Assembly: GCA_018824305.1 (NCBI GenBank)
Contig: JAHJGM010000011.1
Coordinates: forward strand, 105,595 to 169,594
Direction of reading: 5' to 3'
DNA length: 64,000 nt
DNA from: a bacterium
GTDB lineage: Bacteria > Campylobacterota > Campylobacteria > Campylobacterales > Sulfurimonadaceae
Shown: piece after piece, positions 28,352 to 38,192 of the stretch
Numbering within the stretch: position 1 is the stretch's first letter
Layout: each line of letters starts with the position of its first letter
Translations under genes and position numbers: made by a program
The notes under the pieces: model-generated
What the model saw: the letters and a program-made list of their open reading frames with translations, nothing else
Databases searched by the model: none
What the model was told of the DNA's origin: nothing

Positions 28352-30391
28352 CTAGTTGACAGATATCTCTTTAATATCCGCAATGTGTAGGAAACTTTTG
28401 TAGATAAGTGCTACAAGAGATTTTCTGTTGTTTTTGACATCTTCATCATCCGCGTTGACCATGACATTGTCAAAGAATGCGTCAAGCTGTGGTTTGAGTT
28501 CCAAGAGAGCGTCAAGTTCTTCGATATAACTCGCATAATCACCTGCCAAGACAGCCATGTAAGCGTTAAACAGCTCGTTTTCCGCATCATCTTCAAAAAG
28601 AGCGGGATTGACTGAGAGTGCCTCTTTTAGATCCATATCTTTTGTGATGTTTGCCAGACGTTTGAAAGTCGAGAATGTCTGAGCGAAACTGTCGTTTTGC
28701 GTCATTGCCAGAACTGCGTCTATCTTCTTGCCGATAGCCAAGAGTTCACGCTCGCCTGAAGCAAATACCGCTTCGATGATAGACGGATTTACTTTGTAGT
28801 ACTGTCTTAAACGCTCCAAGAAGAACTCTTCGAGTTTGGTTACATCGAACGCTTTGTAGTTTGATGCCAAAGATGCGATCGTATTAACGATGTCAAACTT
28901 CATATTGTGTTCATTACAGATACGCACTATGCCGTTGACCGCACGACGAAGTGCGAACGGATCGCGTGAACCCGTCGGGATCTGCTCGATGCTAAAAAGT
29001 CCTATGAGTGTATCGAGTTTGATGGCCATTGAGATGATAGCACTCAATGGAGTTGAAGGGACTTCACTCTCCTCGCCCTGAGGGAGATACTGCTCTTTTA
29101 TCGCAAGAGCGACTTCCGGTTTCTCACCAAGAGCCAGCGCGTAGTAATGCCCCATGATCCCTTGAAGTTCAGTGAACTCATACACCATCTCGCTCATAAG
29201 GTCGGCTTTTGCCAAAGTGACGGCACGCTCTACGATAGCTTCATTTGCAGCCGTATCGCCTTGTATATCATCTTTGTAAAGCACAAACAGCGCCTTGGCG
29301 ATAAGCGTCTCACGCTCTACTTTCTCTTTTAGAGTTCCAAGACCGTCCATAAACACGACTTTTTCCAACCCGTTTAGAGTCAGTCCGCGTTTAAGGTCAT
29401 TGTCATAGAAGAAAAGTCCGTCAGACAAACGAGGACGAAGAACTTTTTCATTTCCCTCTGTTACTTTAGAAAAATCGTTTGTCAGTGCGTTTGAAACGAC
29501 GACAAATCTGTTTAGGAGCTTGCCCTCTTTAAATACGGGGAAATATCTTTGGTGCTCTTTCATCGATGTGATGATGACCTCGGGAGGCAGACGTAAGAAC
29601 GCTTCGTCAAACTTTCCTACAAGTGCCGTGGGATGCTCGGTAATAGCTACGACTTCATCAAGCAGGTCTTCATCTATCTCGATCTCGATGTTTTGCTCGT
29701 TTTGGAGTTTTTCAAACTGAGCAAGGATATTTTTTCTGCGCTCATCAGGGAAAAGTGTGACCGCACCGTTTTTCAAAGTATCGAAATAATCACTGATGTT
29801 CTCTATGTTTTTGACATCGAACGAGCTGATGCGGTGTACAAAAGTCTGTTTGCTCGATACCACGTCAAAAAGCTTCACATCTACAAGGTCATTGTTAAAA
29901 AGGACGTTTACCCATCTGATAGGACGGATGAAACTCTCCTCTAGACTTCCCCAACGCATAGCTTTACCAAAATCAAGTGATTTTATCCACTCTTCGATCA
30001 TCGCAGGCAAAAGCTCGACCGAGGGTTTGCCCTTCAGTGCCTGCTTATAGTAAAGCACCTCTTTTCCGCCCTTTTCACCCTTGCCTATCTCCGATATATC
30101 CACACCGCATTTTTTAGCAAAACCCAGTGCTGCCTGAGTCGGCTCGCCATCTTTATATGCCATAGCCACAGGAGCTCCGAAGAACTCTACTTCGCTATCT
30201 TCTTGAGATGTCTTGAACTCTCTATGCCAAAGAACTAAACGGCGCGGAGTATAGTAAAACTCAAACTCTCCCACAAGAGAGTTCTGCTCCAATATTTTTA
30301 ACCACTTTTTCTCAATATTTGTCAATTCTTTTAAAAGAGGGACAGCAGGAAGCTCTTCTACCCCGATTTCGATCAGTAAAGGTTTTAGCAT
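28352..30391 (-). CDS. glyS: Glycyl-tRNA synthetase beta subunit
   Basis: LLIEIGVEELPAVPLLKEL; EFYYTPRRLVLW; MRWGSLEESFIRPIRWV. Confidence 0.97.
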   Translation of the reverse strand: MLKPLLIEIGVEELPAVPLLKELTNIEKKWLKILEQNSLVGEFEFYYTPRRLVLWHREFKTSQEDSEVEFFGAPVAMAYKDGEPTQAALGFAKKCGVDISEIGKGEKGGKEVLYYKQALKGKPSVELLPAMIEEWIKSLDFGKAMRWGSLEESFIRPIRWVNVLFNNDLVDVKLFDVVSSKQTFVHRISSFDVKNIENISDYFDTLKNGAVTLFPDERRKNILAQFEKLQNEQNIEIEIDEDLLDEVVAITEHPTALVGKFDEAFLRLPPEVIITSMKEHQRYFPVFKEGKLLNRFVVVSNALTNDFSKVTEGNEKVLRPRLSDGLFFYDNDLKRGLTLNGLEKVVFMDGLGTLKEKVERETLIAKALFVLYKDDIQGDTAANEAIVERAVTLAKADLMSEMVYEFTELQGIMGHYYALALGEKPEVALAIKEQYLPQGEESEVPSTPLSAIISMAIKLDTLIGLFSIEQIPTGSRDPFALRRAVNGIVRICNEHNMKFDIVNTIASLASNYKAFDVTKLEEFFLERLRQYYKVNPSIIEAVFASGERELLAIGKKIDAVLAMTQNDSFAQTFSTFKRLANITKDMDLKEALSVNPALFEDDAENELFNAYMAVLAGDYASYIEELDALLELKPQLDAFFDNVMVNADDEDVKNNRKSLVALIYKSFLHIADIKEISVN

Positions 30392-30457
30392 TTGTATCTC
30401 GCATATATTATTTGTCGCGATTTTAACCTTTTTTTGCTTTAAGAGGAATTATAGTGA

Positions 30458-31189
30458 CTATTTTAGGACATAAGCGATGGTGATTCTGAACTCTTTTGGA
30501 AAATTAAAGAGTGTTTTATCCACATTTATCGGAAAACTTTTAGCGATAGCTTCTAGCGTAGACTCTTTGAATATCTCTTTTCCATAAAGCATCTTGATAT
30601 AATTGACGCTTCCGTCTGCCAACACATGAAACTCTACTTTGACATCACCCTCTACGGCTCTTCTTCGTGCTGTATTTGGATATGATTTATTTGAGTTGAT
30701 ACGCTCTACCAGATGCGCGATAAACCTGTCCTGTTTCGCTTTTATCAAATCTTCATCGACAACTTTTTCTACATTTGTATTTACTACTTTTTGTACCTTT
30801 GGGCTTGAGTCTGCTACGGTATCAGTCTGTTCTTCTTGTTCTTCTTCAACCTCTTTAGGTATCGGCTCTTTTACCGCTTGGGCGATCTCCTGTTTTTCTA
30901 CCTTTTTTTCTACTTTCTTCTCGACTTTTTTCACTATTTTCTTTTGAGGCTTCTTTTCCTCTTTTGGCTCATCTTTTTTAATTGGAGTCTCTGGAGTGAT
31001 GACTGAAAAACATATTCTGCTGCTTTTTTCATTTTGAGTTTTTTTATCGCTAAAATTGTCACTGCTTGTCTCATATATGATGCCTCCAATTGCAGACACA
31101 TAAAGCACCAATGTAATAAAAAAAGAGTTTACATATCTATTTTTTACTATTTTCTTTCTCACGTTTTCAATTCCTCTTTTTGGTAACAA
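30458..31189 (-). CDS. Energy transducer TonB
   Basis: Single TM, Lys/Glu/Pro-rich linker KKVEKKVEKKVEKQE, C-terminal NSNKSYPNTARRRAVEGDVKVEFHVLADGSVNYIKML; likely GTG start. Confidence 0.9.
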   Translation of the reverse strand: MLPKRGIENVRKKIVKNRYVNSFFITLVLYVSAIGGIIYETSSDNFSDKKTQNEKSSRICFSVITPETPIKKDEPKEEKKPQKKIVKKVEKKVEKKVEKQEIAQAVKEPIPKEVEEEQEEQTDTVADSSPKVQKVVNTNVEKVVDEDLIKAKQDRFIAHLVERINSNKSYPNTARRRAVEGDVKVEFHVLADGSVNYIKMLYGKEIFKESTLEAIAKSFPINVDKTLFNFPKEFRITIAYVLK

Positions 31190-31583
31190 TACCTATGTTA
31201 TTGAAATTTTTCTCTTTTAAAGTATCTAGCAGTGCCACGAACATATCAAATTTTGCTTCTTTATCGCAGTTGATGTTGATGGGTGTCTTTGCCTCGTATT
31301 TTGATATATAAGAGTCTATGTCTGCCAACAAGACCTTCGTATCTTCAAAAAATATATCGCCATTCTCTTTTATGGTGATCGTTACATTTTTGATCTCTTC
31401 TTGTTTAGCAGCACTTTTAGAGTTTGGTAGTTCGACCGGGATGATCCCCTTAGCAACGAATGTAGCCGTTGTCAAAACAATGACAAGCAGTACAAGCATG
31501 ATGTCTATAAATGGAACGACATTGATCGACTCAAACTTTTTAATCTTCAAGTTTTTCCTTTTGAATGATCTCCCATCTTGCAA
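31167..31583 (-). CDS. exbD: ExbD biopolymer transporter
   Basis: INVVPFIDIMLVLLVIVLTTATFVAKGIIPVELPNS. Confidence 0.93.
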   Translation of the reverse strand: MQDGRSFKRKNLKIKKFESINVVPFIDIMLVLLVIVLTTATFVAKGIIPVELPNSKSAAKQEEIKNVTITIKENGDIFFEDTKVLLADIDSYISKYEAKTPININCDKEAKFDMFVALLDTLKEKNFNNIGIVTKKRN

Positions 31584-31983
31584 CGAGAACTTCCATCTTT
31601 CTTACGATATGTGTATGAAAGAAGATCGCAGGAATTGCCACAGCCAGACCCATCGCCGTAGCTTTAAGTGCAAGTGCAAGTGATGTCATGATGCTCTTTG
31701 CATCCAAGTCGCCGCTTTGACCCATGACGTAAAAAGTGATGATGATTCCAAATACTGTTCCAAGTAGTCCGATGTAGGGTGCATTTGAGCCAAAAGAGGA
31801 GATGATACTTATGTTGTTTGTCAGATCTATCTCTAGAGCTTCTTTAGTTGTGTAAGTGTCAATACTGATAGTACGGTAAAACAGGACCCTTTCTAACCAA
31901 AACCAAAGTGTCATGAAACTCATAACACCAAGTACTCCCATCACTCCATAATCAAGGGTGTCTTGTAAAAATTCTATATTCAT
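31540..31983 (-). CDS. exbB: ExbB/MotA-TolQ proton channel
   Basis: APYIGLLGTVFGIIITFYVMGQ; SLALALKATAMGLAVAIPAIFFHTH. Confidence 0.92.
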   Translation of the reverse strand: MNIEFLQDTLDYGVMGVLGVMSFMTLWFWLERVLFYRTISIDTYTTKEALEIDLTNNISIISSFGSNAPYIGLLGTVFGIIITFYVMGQSGDLDAKSIMTSLALALKATAMGLAVAIPAIFFHTHIVRKMEVLVARWEIIQKEKLED

Positions 31984-32053
31984 TATGTCAAACCTATTTT
32001 TTTGACTATATTTTATAGGAGGAGTGTTAATTTTGTGTTAAGTAACCCAGTTT

Positions 32054-32863
32054 TTATAAGCCTGAATTCTGATAATTATAAGAATCTACACCCAAAATCG
32101 CAGCACCGAACGATGTGGTCACTTGAGGATGTTTAGGGATAAATATCTTTTGTCCTATCTCGTTTTCGATGGCATTTACCAGCCCGCCGTTGAGGGCTGG
32201 TCCACCGTCAAAATAGATCCCCTCTTTGACACCGACCCGCTTGACGAGTTTGACGATCCGTTTTGCAATGGAATAATGCACGCCGCTGACAATATCTTCG
32301 ACACTGTGGCTGTTTCCAAGAAGCCCAATGATCTCTGACTCTGCAAAAACCGCACATGTACTGTTAATAGAAAGCGGCGTACCCGTGGCGTTGAAGTGTC
32401 TCTCGCCAAGCTCTTCTACACCTATTTCAAGATTCATCGCACAGGCATCTAAAAATTTTCCTGTTCCTGCCGCACATCTGTCGTTCATGGCGAAGTTGAC
32501 CACATTTCCCTGATCATCCAGAGAGATCGCCTTGCTGTCCTGCCCGCCTATATTGATGATGGTCTTGATAGCGCCGAACTCTTTTGCCGCAGCAACCGCT
32601 CCGATGGCATTTGCCGTTATCTCGCTGATGTTCTCATCCGCCTCTTTAAAAAGCTTTCTGCCATAACCCGTAGCCACCCTATAGCATACATCCTCGTCTG
32701 AGATATTGAGGTCTTTGAGCAGATCGCCAAGTGTCTGCTGTGCGTACTTGTAAAACATGCTTCCGCTTCCGCTGATCCTATGCCCTACCATCTCTTTGTT
32801 TTCATCTATGATCGTTATTTTAATGGCGGTCGAACCTATGTCGATACCTGCAAAATATTTCAT
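32054..32863 (-). CDS. Acyl-CoA dehydratase activase / DCCP-reductase-like ASKHA ATPase
   Basis: FAGIDIGSTAIKITIID; NDRCAAGTGKFLDACA; NSTCAVFAESEIIGLLG (the two cluster-ligating Cys). Confidence 0.92.
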   Translation of the reverse strand: MKYFAGIDIGSTAIKITIIDENKEMVGHRISGSGSMFYKYAQQTLGDLLKDLNISDEDVCYRVATGYGRKLFKEADENISEITANAIGAVAAAKEFGAIKTIINIGGQDSKAISLDDQGNVVNFAMNDRCAAGTGKFLDACAMNLEIGVEELGERHFNATGTPLSINSTCAVFAESEIIGLLGNSHSVEDIVSGVHYSIAKRIVKLVKRVGVKEGIYFDGGPALNGGLVNAIENEIGQKIFIPKHPQVTTSFGAAILGVDSYNYQNSGL

Positions 32864-34155
32864 TTTCTGTTCCTGTTTTTTATTTTGAGAGATTCCACGA
32901 ACGCTTCGACTCTGGTGCTGAGCTGTCCATGCTGAGAGGGACTGTAATCGCTTTCGATATATAAGATCGAGATCCCCTCTTTTTCCATCGCTTCAAGCAC
33001 GCTTCTTTGCTCCAGTTCATATACGGTACATCCTGCAAATGCCTGATAGATGACACCGTCTGCATTATGCGATCTTACCAGTTCTATGATGCGTCTGATA
33101 CGGTCATCGTTCTTGCTAAATACCGGACATGTACACGCTTTGAGGTACTTGTCTGCCAGTGAATCTATCATATCGTTTACAAACCACTCATCCACTGCCA
33201 CTCTGTCGTTAAACATCCTGTTTGAACTGCATGTCTCATCGGCTACGATGATGGCATCCGAATCCTCTATGATAAGGGGGATCTTATAGTTTGGAAAGAT
33301 GGGAGGCGAACCCGTGTAGACGATCCTTGGACTCACCTTGCCCGCTACATGTAAGTTTTCCTTTACTCTTTGTTCCAACTCTTGCACTAACTTTTCGGTA
33401 GCTTCTATCCAGTTGTCAAGTTTGTCGAAGAAAAAAGCGTTTGTCACTATGAACATATCGTTCCCGAGGATCGGTACGATCTTACTTTTTCTAAACTCTG
33501 AGAGCCGATGATAAAGCGACTGTGCATACCCGATCTTTGATATAGATGCTCTTAGATTTTTCTTGGTCAGTTTCCTACCCATTTTATGGGAAAGATCGAC
33601 ACTGAAATCCCGTATGCTTCTTCGAAAGAACTCTCTGCTTATCTCACTCTCTTTTGTCCTTGGAAAATCCACATCCACAACATCGTAACCAAAGCTTGAG
33701 ATGAGAGTTCCCGCCTTTGTCTTTTGGTCACATGTAGTGGGTGAGTAGATCATATCTGGCTTATCTGTGAGGTTCTTCGAGGAGAGATGTCCCACACTCG
33801 CTTTGACCAAAGGACACGCTTTTTGTGGCAGAAGATCGCTTCCTATCTCATCATCGGTATAAAAACCGTTGCAAAGCCTGATGGGAACTCCATCAAGTGC
33901 ATAGATGATCTCAGAGGGTATCTGGATACACATCGTCCCCACTTTGACTTTGTCTGTATGCAGAGCTTTTTGATGACAGTAGACCTCTTCAAAAAGATCG
34001 TAAAAGTAACTCATCGCTTTTGGCGGCTCTTTAAACCCCTCTTTCAGAGTGTTTAAGACCTTGATCGCTTCCATTGCTTTATGTCTGTTTTGTTTTTCGT
34101 TCGGTGTTTCTATCTTGTGTTTTTGTTTATGCTCTTGTATGCTTGTCATGCGCAT
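32860..34155 (-). CDS. 2-hydroxyacyl-CoA dehydratase-family (HgdB-like) / double-cubane cluster-type protein
   Basis: VGTMCIQIPSEIIYALDGVPIRLC; KACPLVKASVGHL; TCDQKTK; ACTCPVFSKND; 4-bp overlap with the activase. Confidence 0.85.
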   Translation of the reverse strand: MRMTSIQEHKQKHKIETPNEKQNRHKAMEAIKVLNTLKEGFKEPPKAMSYFYDLFEEVYCHQKALHTDKVKVGTMCIQIPSEIIYALDGVPIRLCNGFYTDDEIGSDLLPQKACPLVKASVGHLSSKNLTDKPDMIYSPTTCDQKTKAGTLISSFGYDVVDVDFPRTKESEISREFFRRSIRDFSVDLSHKMGRKLTKKNLRASISKIGYAQSLYHRLSEFRKSKIVPILGNDMFIVTNAFFFDKLDNWIEATEKLVQELEQRVKENLHVAGKVSPRIVYTGSPPIFPNYKIPLIIEDSDAIIVADETCSSNRMFNDRVAVDEWFVNDMIDSLADKYLKACTCPVFSKNDDRIRRIIELVRSHNADGVIYQAFAGCTVYELEQRSVLEAMEKEGISILYIESDYSPSQHGQLSTRVEAFVESLKIKNRNRK

Positions 34156-35128
34156 CTCCTTTTGGCTTTGCTATTCCCATTCTTTTTTCAAAGCCCTCTT
34201 TTGTCGAGCTGAAAGCTTTGAGTTTGAATATATCAAAATGCAGTGCATCATCTTCGGGACATGCGGCCACACATTTAAGACATAAGATACAATCATCGCG
34301 TAGTATCTCCGTACTGACGACATCATCTGCGATATCTTTGATCTGCATGTCACAGACCGCATAACAGTCCCCGCATCTTGTACATTTACTTCCATCTTTT
34401 CTCAGCTGTACAAATGAGAATTTCGAAAAGATATAATGCAGTGCGCTCATCGGACAAAAAAAGCAGAAAAAACGTTTTTTGACAAAACTCCCGATCAAAA
34501 ACAGCCCTGCAAACACCATCCCGATAGCCGTCAGGACCATAGAGGTCTTTGTGGAAAAATCGATCGTCCACTGCGAAAAGTCTCCGCTAAAAGTAGGACT
34601 GATGATGCGTGCGGGACATATCTGACAAAATGCCGCGCCCCATTCGCCTCCAAGTGCTCCGACACCTATGAGAAGCGGTACCAAAACCACTATGGCCAAA
34701 AGGATATATTTTATTTTCGAGAGTTTCTCAAACTGATGCTGAGTGTATGTGGAGTATCTGATACCTATACTTTTGCGCAGATATGTCAACCAGTCCTGAA
34801 ACGTCCCAAAAGGACACACATACCCGCACCACGCCTTGTTTAAAAAGATAAACCAAAACAAAAACGTGAGTATCCCAAATATAACGGCGATCCCTGCACC
34901 GCCGAGAAGTATCTGAGCGGGCATAGAGAGCTGATGCTGCAGCGGTATGAGAAAACAAGCTCCCGCACTTTTGCCGTTGTATGGACATGCGAAAATAGGA
35001 AGTTTTGAGCCGAGATAGATAGCAAAATACCCGCCGTAGACAAAAAGGGCAAAGCTGATGAGCTGAATCGAGAACCTTACTCTTGCAAGGTTCATATTGT
35101 TGATAATGCGTTTTAACTTACTCTTCAT
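34127..35128 (-). CDS. NapH-like membrane 4Fe-4S protein
   Basis: CGYVCPFGTFQDW; CTRCGDCYAVCDMQIKD; CILCLKCVAACPEDDAL. Confidence 0.9.
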   Translation of the reverse strand: MKSKLKRIINNMNLARVRFSIQLISFALFVYGGYFAIYLGSKLPIFACPYNGKSAGACFLIPLQHQLSMPAQILLGGAGIAVIFGILTFLFWFIFLNKAWCGYVCPFGTFQDWLTYLRKSIGIRYSTYTQHQFEKLSKIKYILLAIVVLVPLLIGVGALGGEWGAAFCQICPARIISPTFSGDFSQWTIDFSTKTSMVLTAIGMVFAGLFLIGSFVKKRFFCFFCPMSALHYIFSKFSFVQLRKDGSKCTRCGDCYAVCDMQIKDIADDVVSTEILRDDCILCLKCVAACPEDDALHFDIFKLKAFSSTKEGFEKRMGIAKPKGDAHDKHTRA

Positions 35129-37496
35129 AACGAACCTCGTTAAAAGGTCTGGTCCTGTTTTTTCTAAATCTGTATACGATGATCCCTGAGACTAACAAAG
35201 TTACGAAAGCTAACAAAAGAGCATAGGCGTATGATGCATAGTCACTGCTGTTTGGATAGTATGATGCAGGATAGGTCAAGATGTATTTTATGTTTTTATA
35301 CTCTTTGCCTTGAAACTTCCCTGCCGTATCTGCCGTGTATGTCAGAGTGAGTAAAAACTCCTCTTTATGTCTTTTGTCAAACTCTTGCCACGGTGGAAAG
35401 TAGTCTCTTATGATCTGAAATTTAGCCATTCCCTTTTCATCTGTCTTGAGATGCTTGCTCCATCCGCTGCTCATATGCACAACGATATCCGCGTTACTAA
35501 GAGGCTCGCCGTGAAGCAGTGCTTGAAAATGAAGTTCATCCCCGCTAAAGTGTCTATAGAAAAATCCATTTTCACTTTTATCTTTGATGCGGATAAGATC
35601 GATGTCGCTTTTGTCTGTCTGGACTCTGTTTTTTATGCTCTCTGTATAGCTCTCTTCGCTTCCGTGACTGGCATGAAGATATTCTAACTTTGCCACTTTA
35701 TAAAACAGGGTATCATCACCGAGAGTCTCGTTTTTTGCGAAGATGTTATAGTAACCGTTGTTTGGTATTTCAAAACTGTAAGTATTTACACCTCTTGCAT
35801 TGTCAACTTTTGTCTCTTGCAAGTTTTGCTTGGTATCGTAATAAAAACTCTCGACATTCGTCTGCGGAGCCAATTTACTATCATTGAACTCATCACCATA
35901 TACTAGCCATACTTTTTTAGTCGGGACTCTTTTTTTATCGCCGTGAGAGAACATCCCCATTGAAAAGGAACTCTTACCTTTGTCATTTGGATTTGTGAGT
36001 GAAAAATACAACGGCTCATTATCTTTTATAACAACATTTTCGACCTGTACTCTTTGCCCATATTTAGAAAAACCTTTTGACGGTTCATAAGCACTTTTGC
36101 CCATTGTCTTTGCACCGTGGTTTCCATGTCCGCCCTGCTTTGCGCCGTATGTTTTAAATACATATCCCGTATAGATGTTGATGCCTATGAAAAAGAACAC
36201 AAGTAACGAACCGAAGATATACCCAAAGAACTTTCTTACTTTTGTAGCCTCGATGAGTTTGAGTCGTTTGTAGATCAAGATAAAAGCCCAGATGACACCG
36301 ATCCACTTCAGCAGTCCAAAATAATTAAGCCATGCATCACCTCTATGTGCAAGCGGTTCGACATCTACGGCAAACCCCAGCGCTTGTGCAAAACCCGCGA
36401 CTATCTCTTGATACTCGTGTGTAAAAAAACTCTCCAGTGTATGACCGAGCGAGCCTAGTATAAACAACGGTGCATATCCATACCCTAAAGTCGCAAATGT
36501 CGTCGAGTAATCTTTTTTCAAGACCTTAGAAGCCAGATATAGCCCAAGGAGAGAGAAAAATATCGTAAAGATAAGTGCGTACAAGAATGCAAAACCGCCC
36601 GCATATTCGCTAAGACCCAGATATACGGCTGTTTTGTTCCAAATCATAGTATCGGCAATACTGCTTCTGTTAAGTCCATGGGCAAAGGTCATCGATACAG
36701 GAATGGAAGCCAGTATGAGTATGTATGTCCAGATCTCCGCATTTAATGTCTTAAATTTAGAAAAAAGCTGCTCGGATGGTTTTGTAAACTTGAACTTTAC
36801 AGCCTCACATGCAGAGCTGCAATCCATACAAAGCGTACAGTCGTCGTTTTGGTTTTTATGCGCGAATGTAAAGGGTTTGAGATCGTATGAACAAGCCGTC
36901 GCACACTCGAATGTCCTGCACTCTTTACATCTGTCCGTATAAGTCTCCAGTTTTGTGAACGAAAGTTTGTCGTAGGCACGTGTGAGTGTTCCTATAGGGC
37001 AAACGTATTTACAGTAACTCATATCTTTGTAGATATAGTAAAGGGCAAAAGCAACGATGGTCAGGACACTAAACATCACAGCTGTCATAAGCGGTGAGTT
37101 CCAAAATCCGGAAAAGGTATAGTAGACACCCCACCATCCGATGACAAGCAATAATACGCCTATATATCTGTTTTGCATCCAGTTAGGCATCGTCTTTTTT
37201 AATCCGAATCTAGTGATATATTTACCTAAAAAACCGTGCGGACATACACCGCAAAAGATACGCCCGAAAGTCGGTAGCGTCGCGACCATAAAAAGCGCCC
37301 AGAACACTCCCCAAAAGAGTGCTCCCGTAAAGATATTTTCTTTATCGGGATGTGCAAATCCAAAATAGAGTGCATAAAAGAATGTTACTGAGACTACGAC
37401 TCTTAGCGCCATGAGAAACTTTTGATTTTTAAATAAAAAGCCCAATATAGGCTTGCCGAAAATATCGTTTTTATCTCTTTTTATAAAATCAACCAT
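35118..37496 (-). CDS. Large membrane Fe-S protein with periplasmic DUF4198-like C-terminal region
   Basis: CGVCPHGFLGKYITRFGLKK; CKYVCPIGTLTRAYDKL; CKECRTFECATACSYDLKPF; CTLCMDCSSACEAV; GGHGNHG. Confidence 0.8.
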   Translation of the reverse strand: MVDFIKRDKNDIFGKPILGFLFKNQKFLMALRVVVSVTFFYALYFGFAHPDKENIFTGALFWGVFWALFMVATLPTFGRIFCGVCPHGFLGKYITRFGLKKTMPNWMQNRYIGVLLLVIGWWGVYYTFSGFWNSPLMTAVMFSVLTIVAFALYYIYKDMSYCKYVCPIGTLTRAYDKLSFTKLETYTDRCKECRTFECATACSYDLKPFTFAHKNQNDDCTLCMDCSSACEAVKFKFTKPSEQLFSKFKTLNAEIWTYILILASIPVSMTFAHGLNRSSIADTMIWNKTAVYLGLSEYAGGFAFLYALIFTIFFSLLGLYLASKVLKKDYSTTFATLGYGYAPLFILGSLGHTLESFFTHEYQEIVAGFAQALGFAVDVEPLAHRGDAWLNYFGLLKWIGVIWAFILIYKRLKLIEATKVRKFFGYIFGSLLVFFFIGINIYTGYVFKTYGAKQGGHGNHGAKTMGKSAYEPSKGFSKYGQRVQVENVVIKDNEPLYFSLTNPNDKGKSSFSMGMFSHGDKKRVPTKKVWLVYGDEFNDSKLAPQTNVESFYYDTKQNLQETKVDNARGVNTYSFEIPNNGYYNIFAKNETLGDDTLFYKVAKLEYLHASHGSEESYTESIKNRVQTDKSDIDLIRIKDKSENGFFYRHFSGDELHFQALLHGEPLSNADIVVHMSSGWSKHLKTDEKGMAKFQIIRDYFPPWQEFDKRHKEEFLLTLTYTADTAGKFQGKEYKNIKYILTYPASYYPNSSDYASYAYALLLAFVTLLVSGIIVYRFRKNRTRPFNEVRYEE

Positions 37497-37508
37497 TTTT
37501 GCCCTTTT

Positions 37509-38171
37509 TTAAAGTCTTATTTGACCGTTTAATATTAAAACTCCCACTGCTATAAGAAGCAGTGACGCCATCATCTCGATGCTCTTTGCATAGGATCTAA
37601 ACTCTATAAGCAATCCTCTAAATACGTTTGAGAGAAAGAACCCGTAAAATAAAAACGGAATAAGCACGGCACCCAGTCCAAAAGAGATGCCCATGCCTAT
37701 GGCACCGGCGAGTGAGCCGCTGTTTGCACTGAGTGCGATAAGTGTTAAAACAGGGGCACATAGATTCACGGAGACCAATGCACCTATACCAAACAATCCA
37801 AGTCTGCTCATCGTCTGATTATTTGGCATAGATGAATTTGTAGAACAACCTTTTTTCTCTTTTTTTAGAACTCTATAAAACATAAAAAGTCCCATCAACA
37901 GAGTGAAAACTCCGAGTGAAGACTGAAATACGATATTGTCGTTTAATAGCTCTTTGACCAAAGCCGCACTGCTTAGAGCGATAACAGAGATCACGGTATA
38001 AGTAAAGACCCGCCCTAGACTAAAGGGTAAAACGACATTTATAGATTCTCTTATAGTATTTGAATTATTCACCAAAAGCGGACTGAGAAACGGCATACAT
38101 GTAAACATGCACGCCGTACTTCCGTAAGAAAGCCCTATAATGAAGAGTGAAAAAAAAGTTACTGTTTCCAC
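37509..38171 (-). CDS. TauE/SafE / CcdA-like membrane protein
   Basis: FSLFIIGLSYGSTACMFTCMPFLSPLLVNNS; LCAPVLTLIAL. Confidence 0.8.
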   Translation of the reverse strand: METVTFFSLFIIGLSYGSTACMFTCMPFLSPLLVNNSNTIRESINVVLPFSLGRVFTYTVISVIALSSAALVKELLNDNIVFQSSLGVFTLLMGLFMFYRVLKKEKKGCSTNSSMPNNQTMSRLGLFGIGALVSVNLCAPVLTLIALSANSGSLAGAIGMGISFGLGAVLIPFLFYGFFLSNVFRGLLIEFRSYAKSIEMMASLLLIAVGVLILNGQIRL

Positions 38172-38192
38172 TTCTGTCCAAGTGTCGCTATC

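Noticed and set aside
28411-28596. Alternative-frame ORF inside glyS
   Set aside because: Fully overlapped by the conserved glyS frame.
30850-30960. Repetitive KKVEKKVEKKVEK-coding DNA as a tandem repeat of interest
   Set aside because: Normal low-complexity periplasmic linker of TonB proteins.
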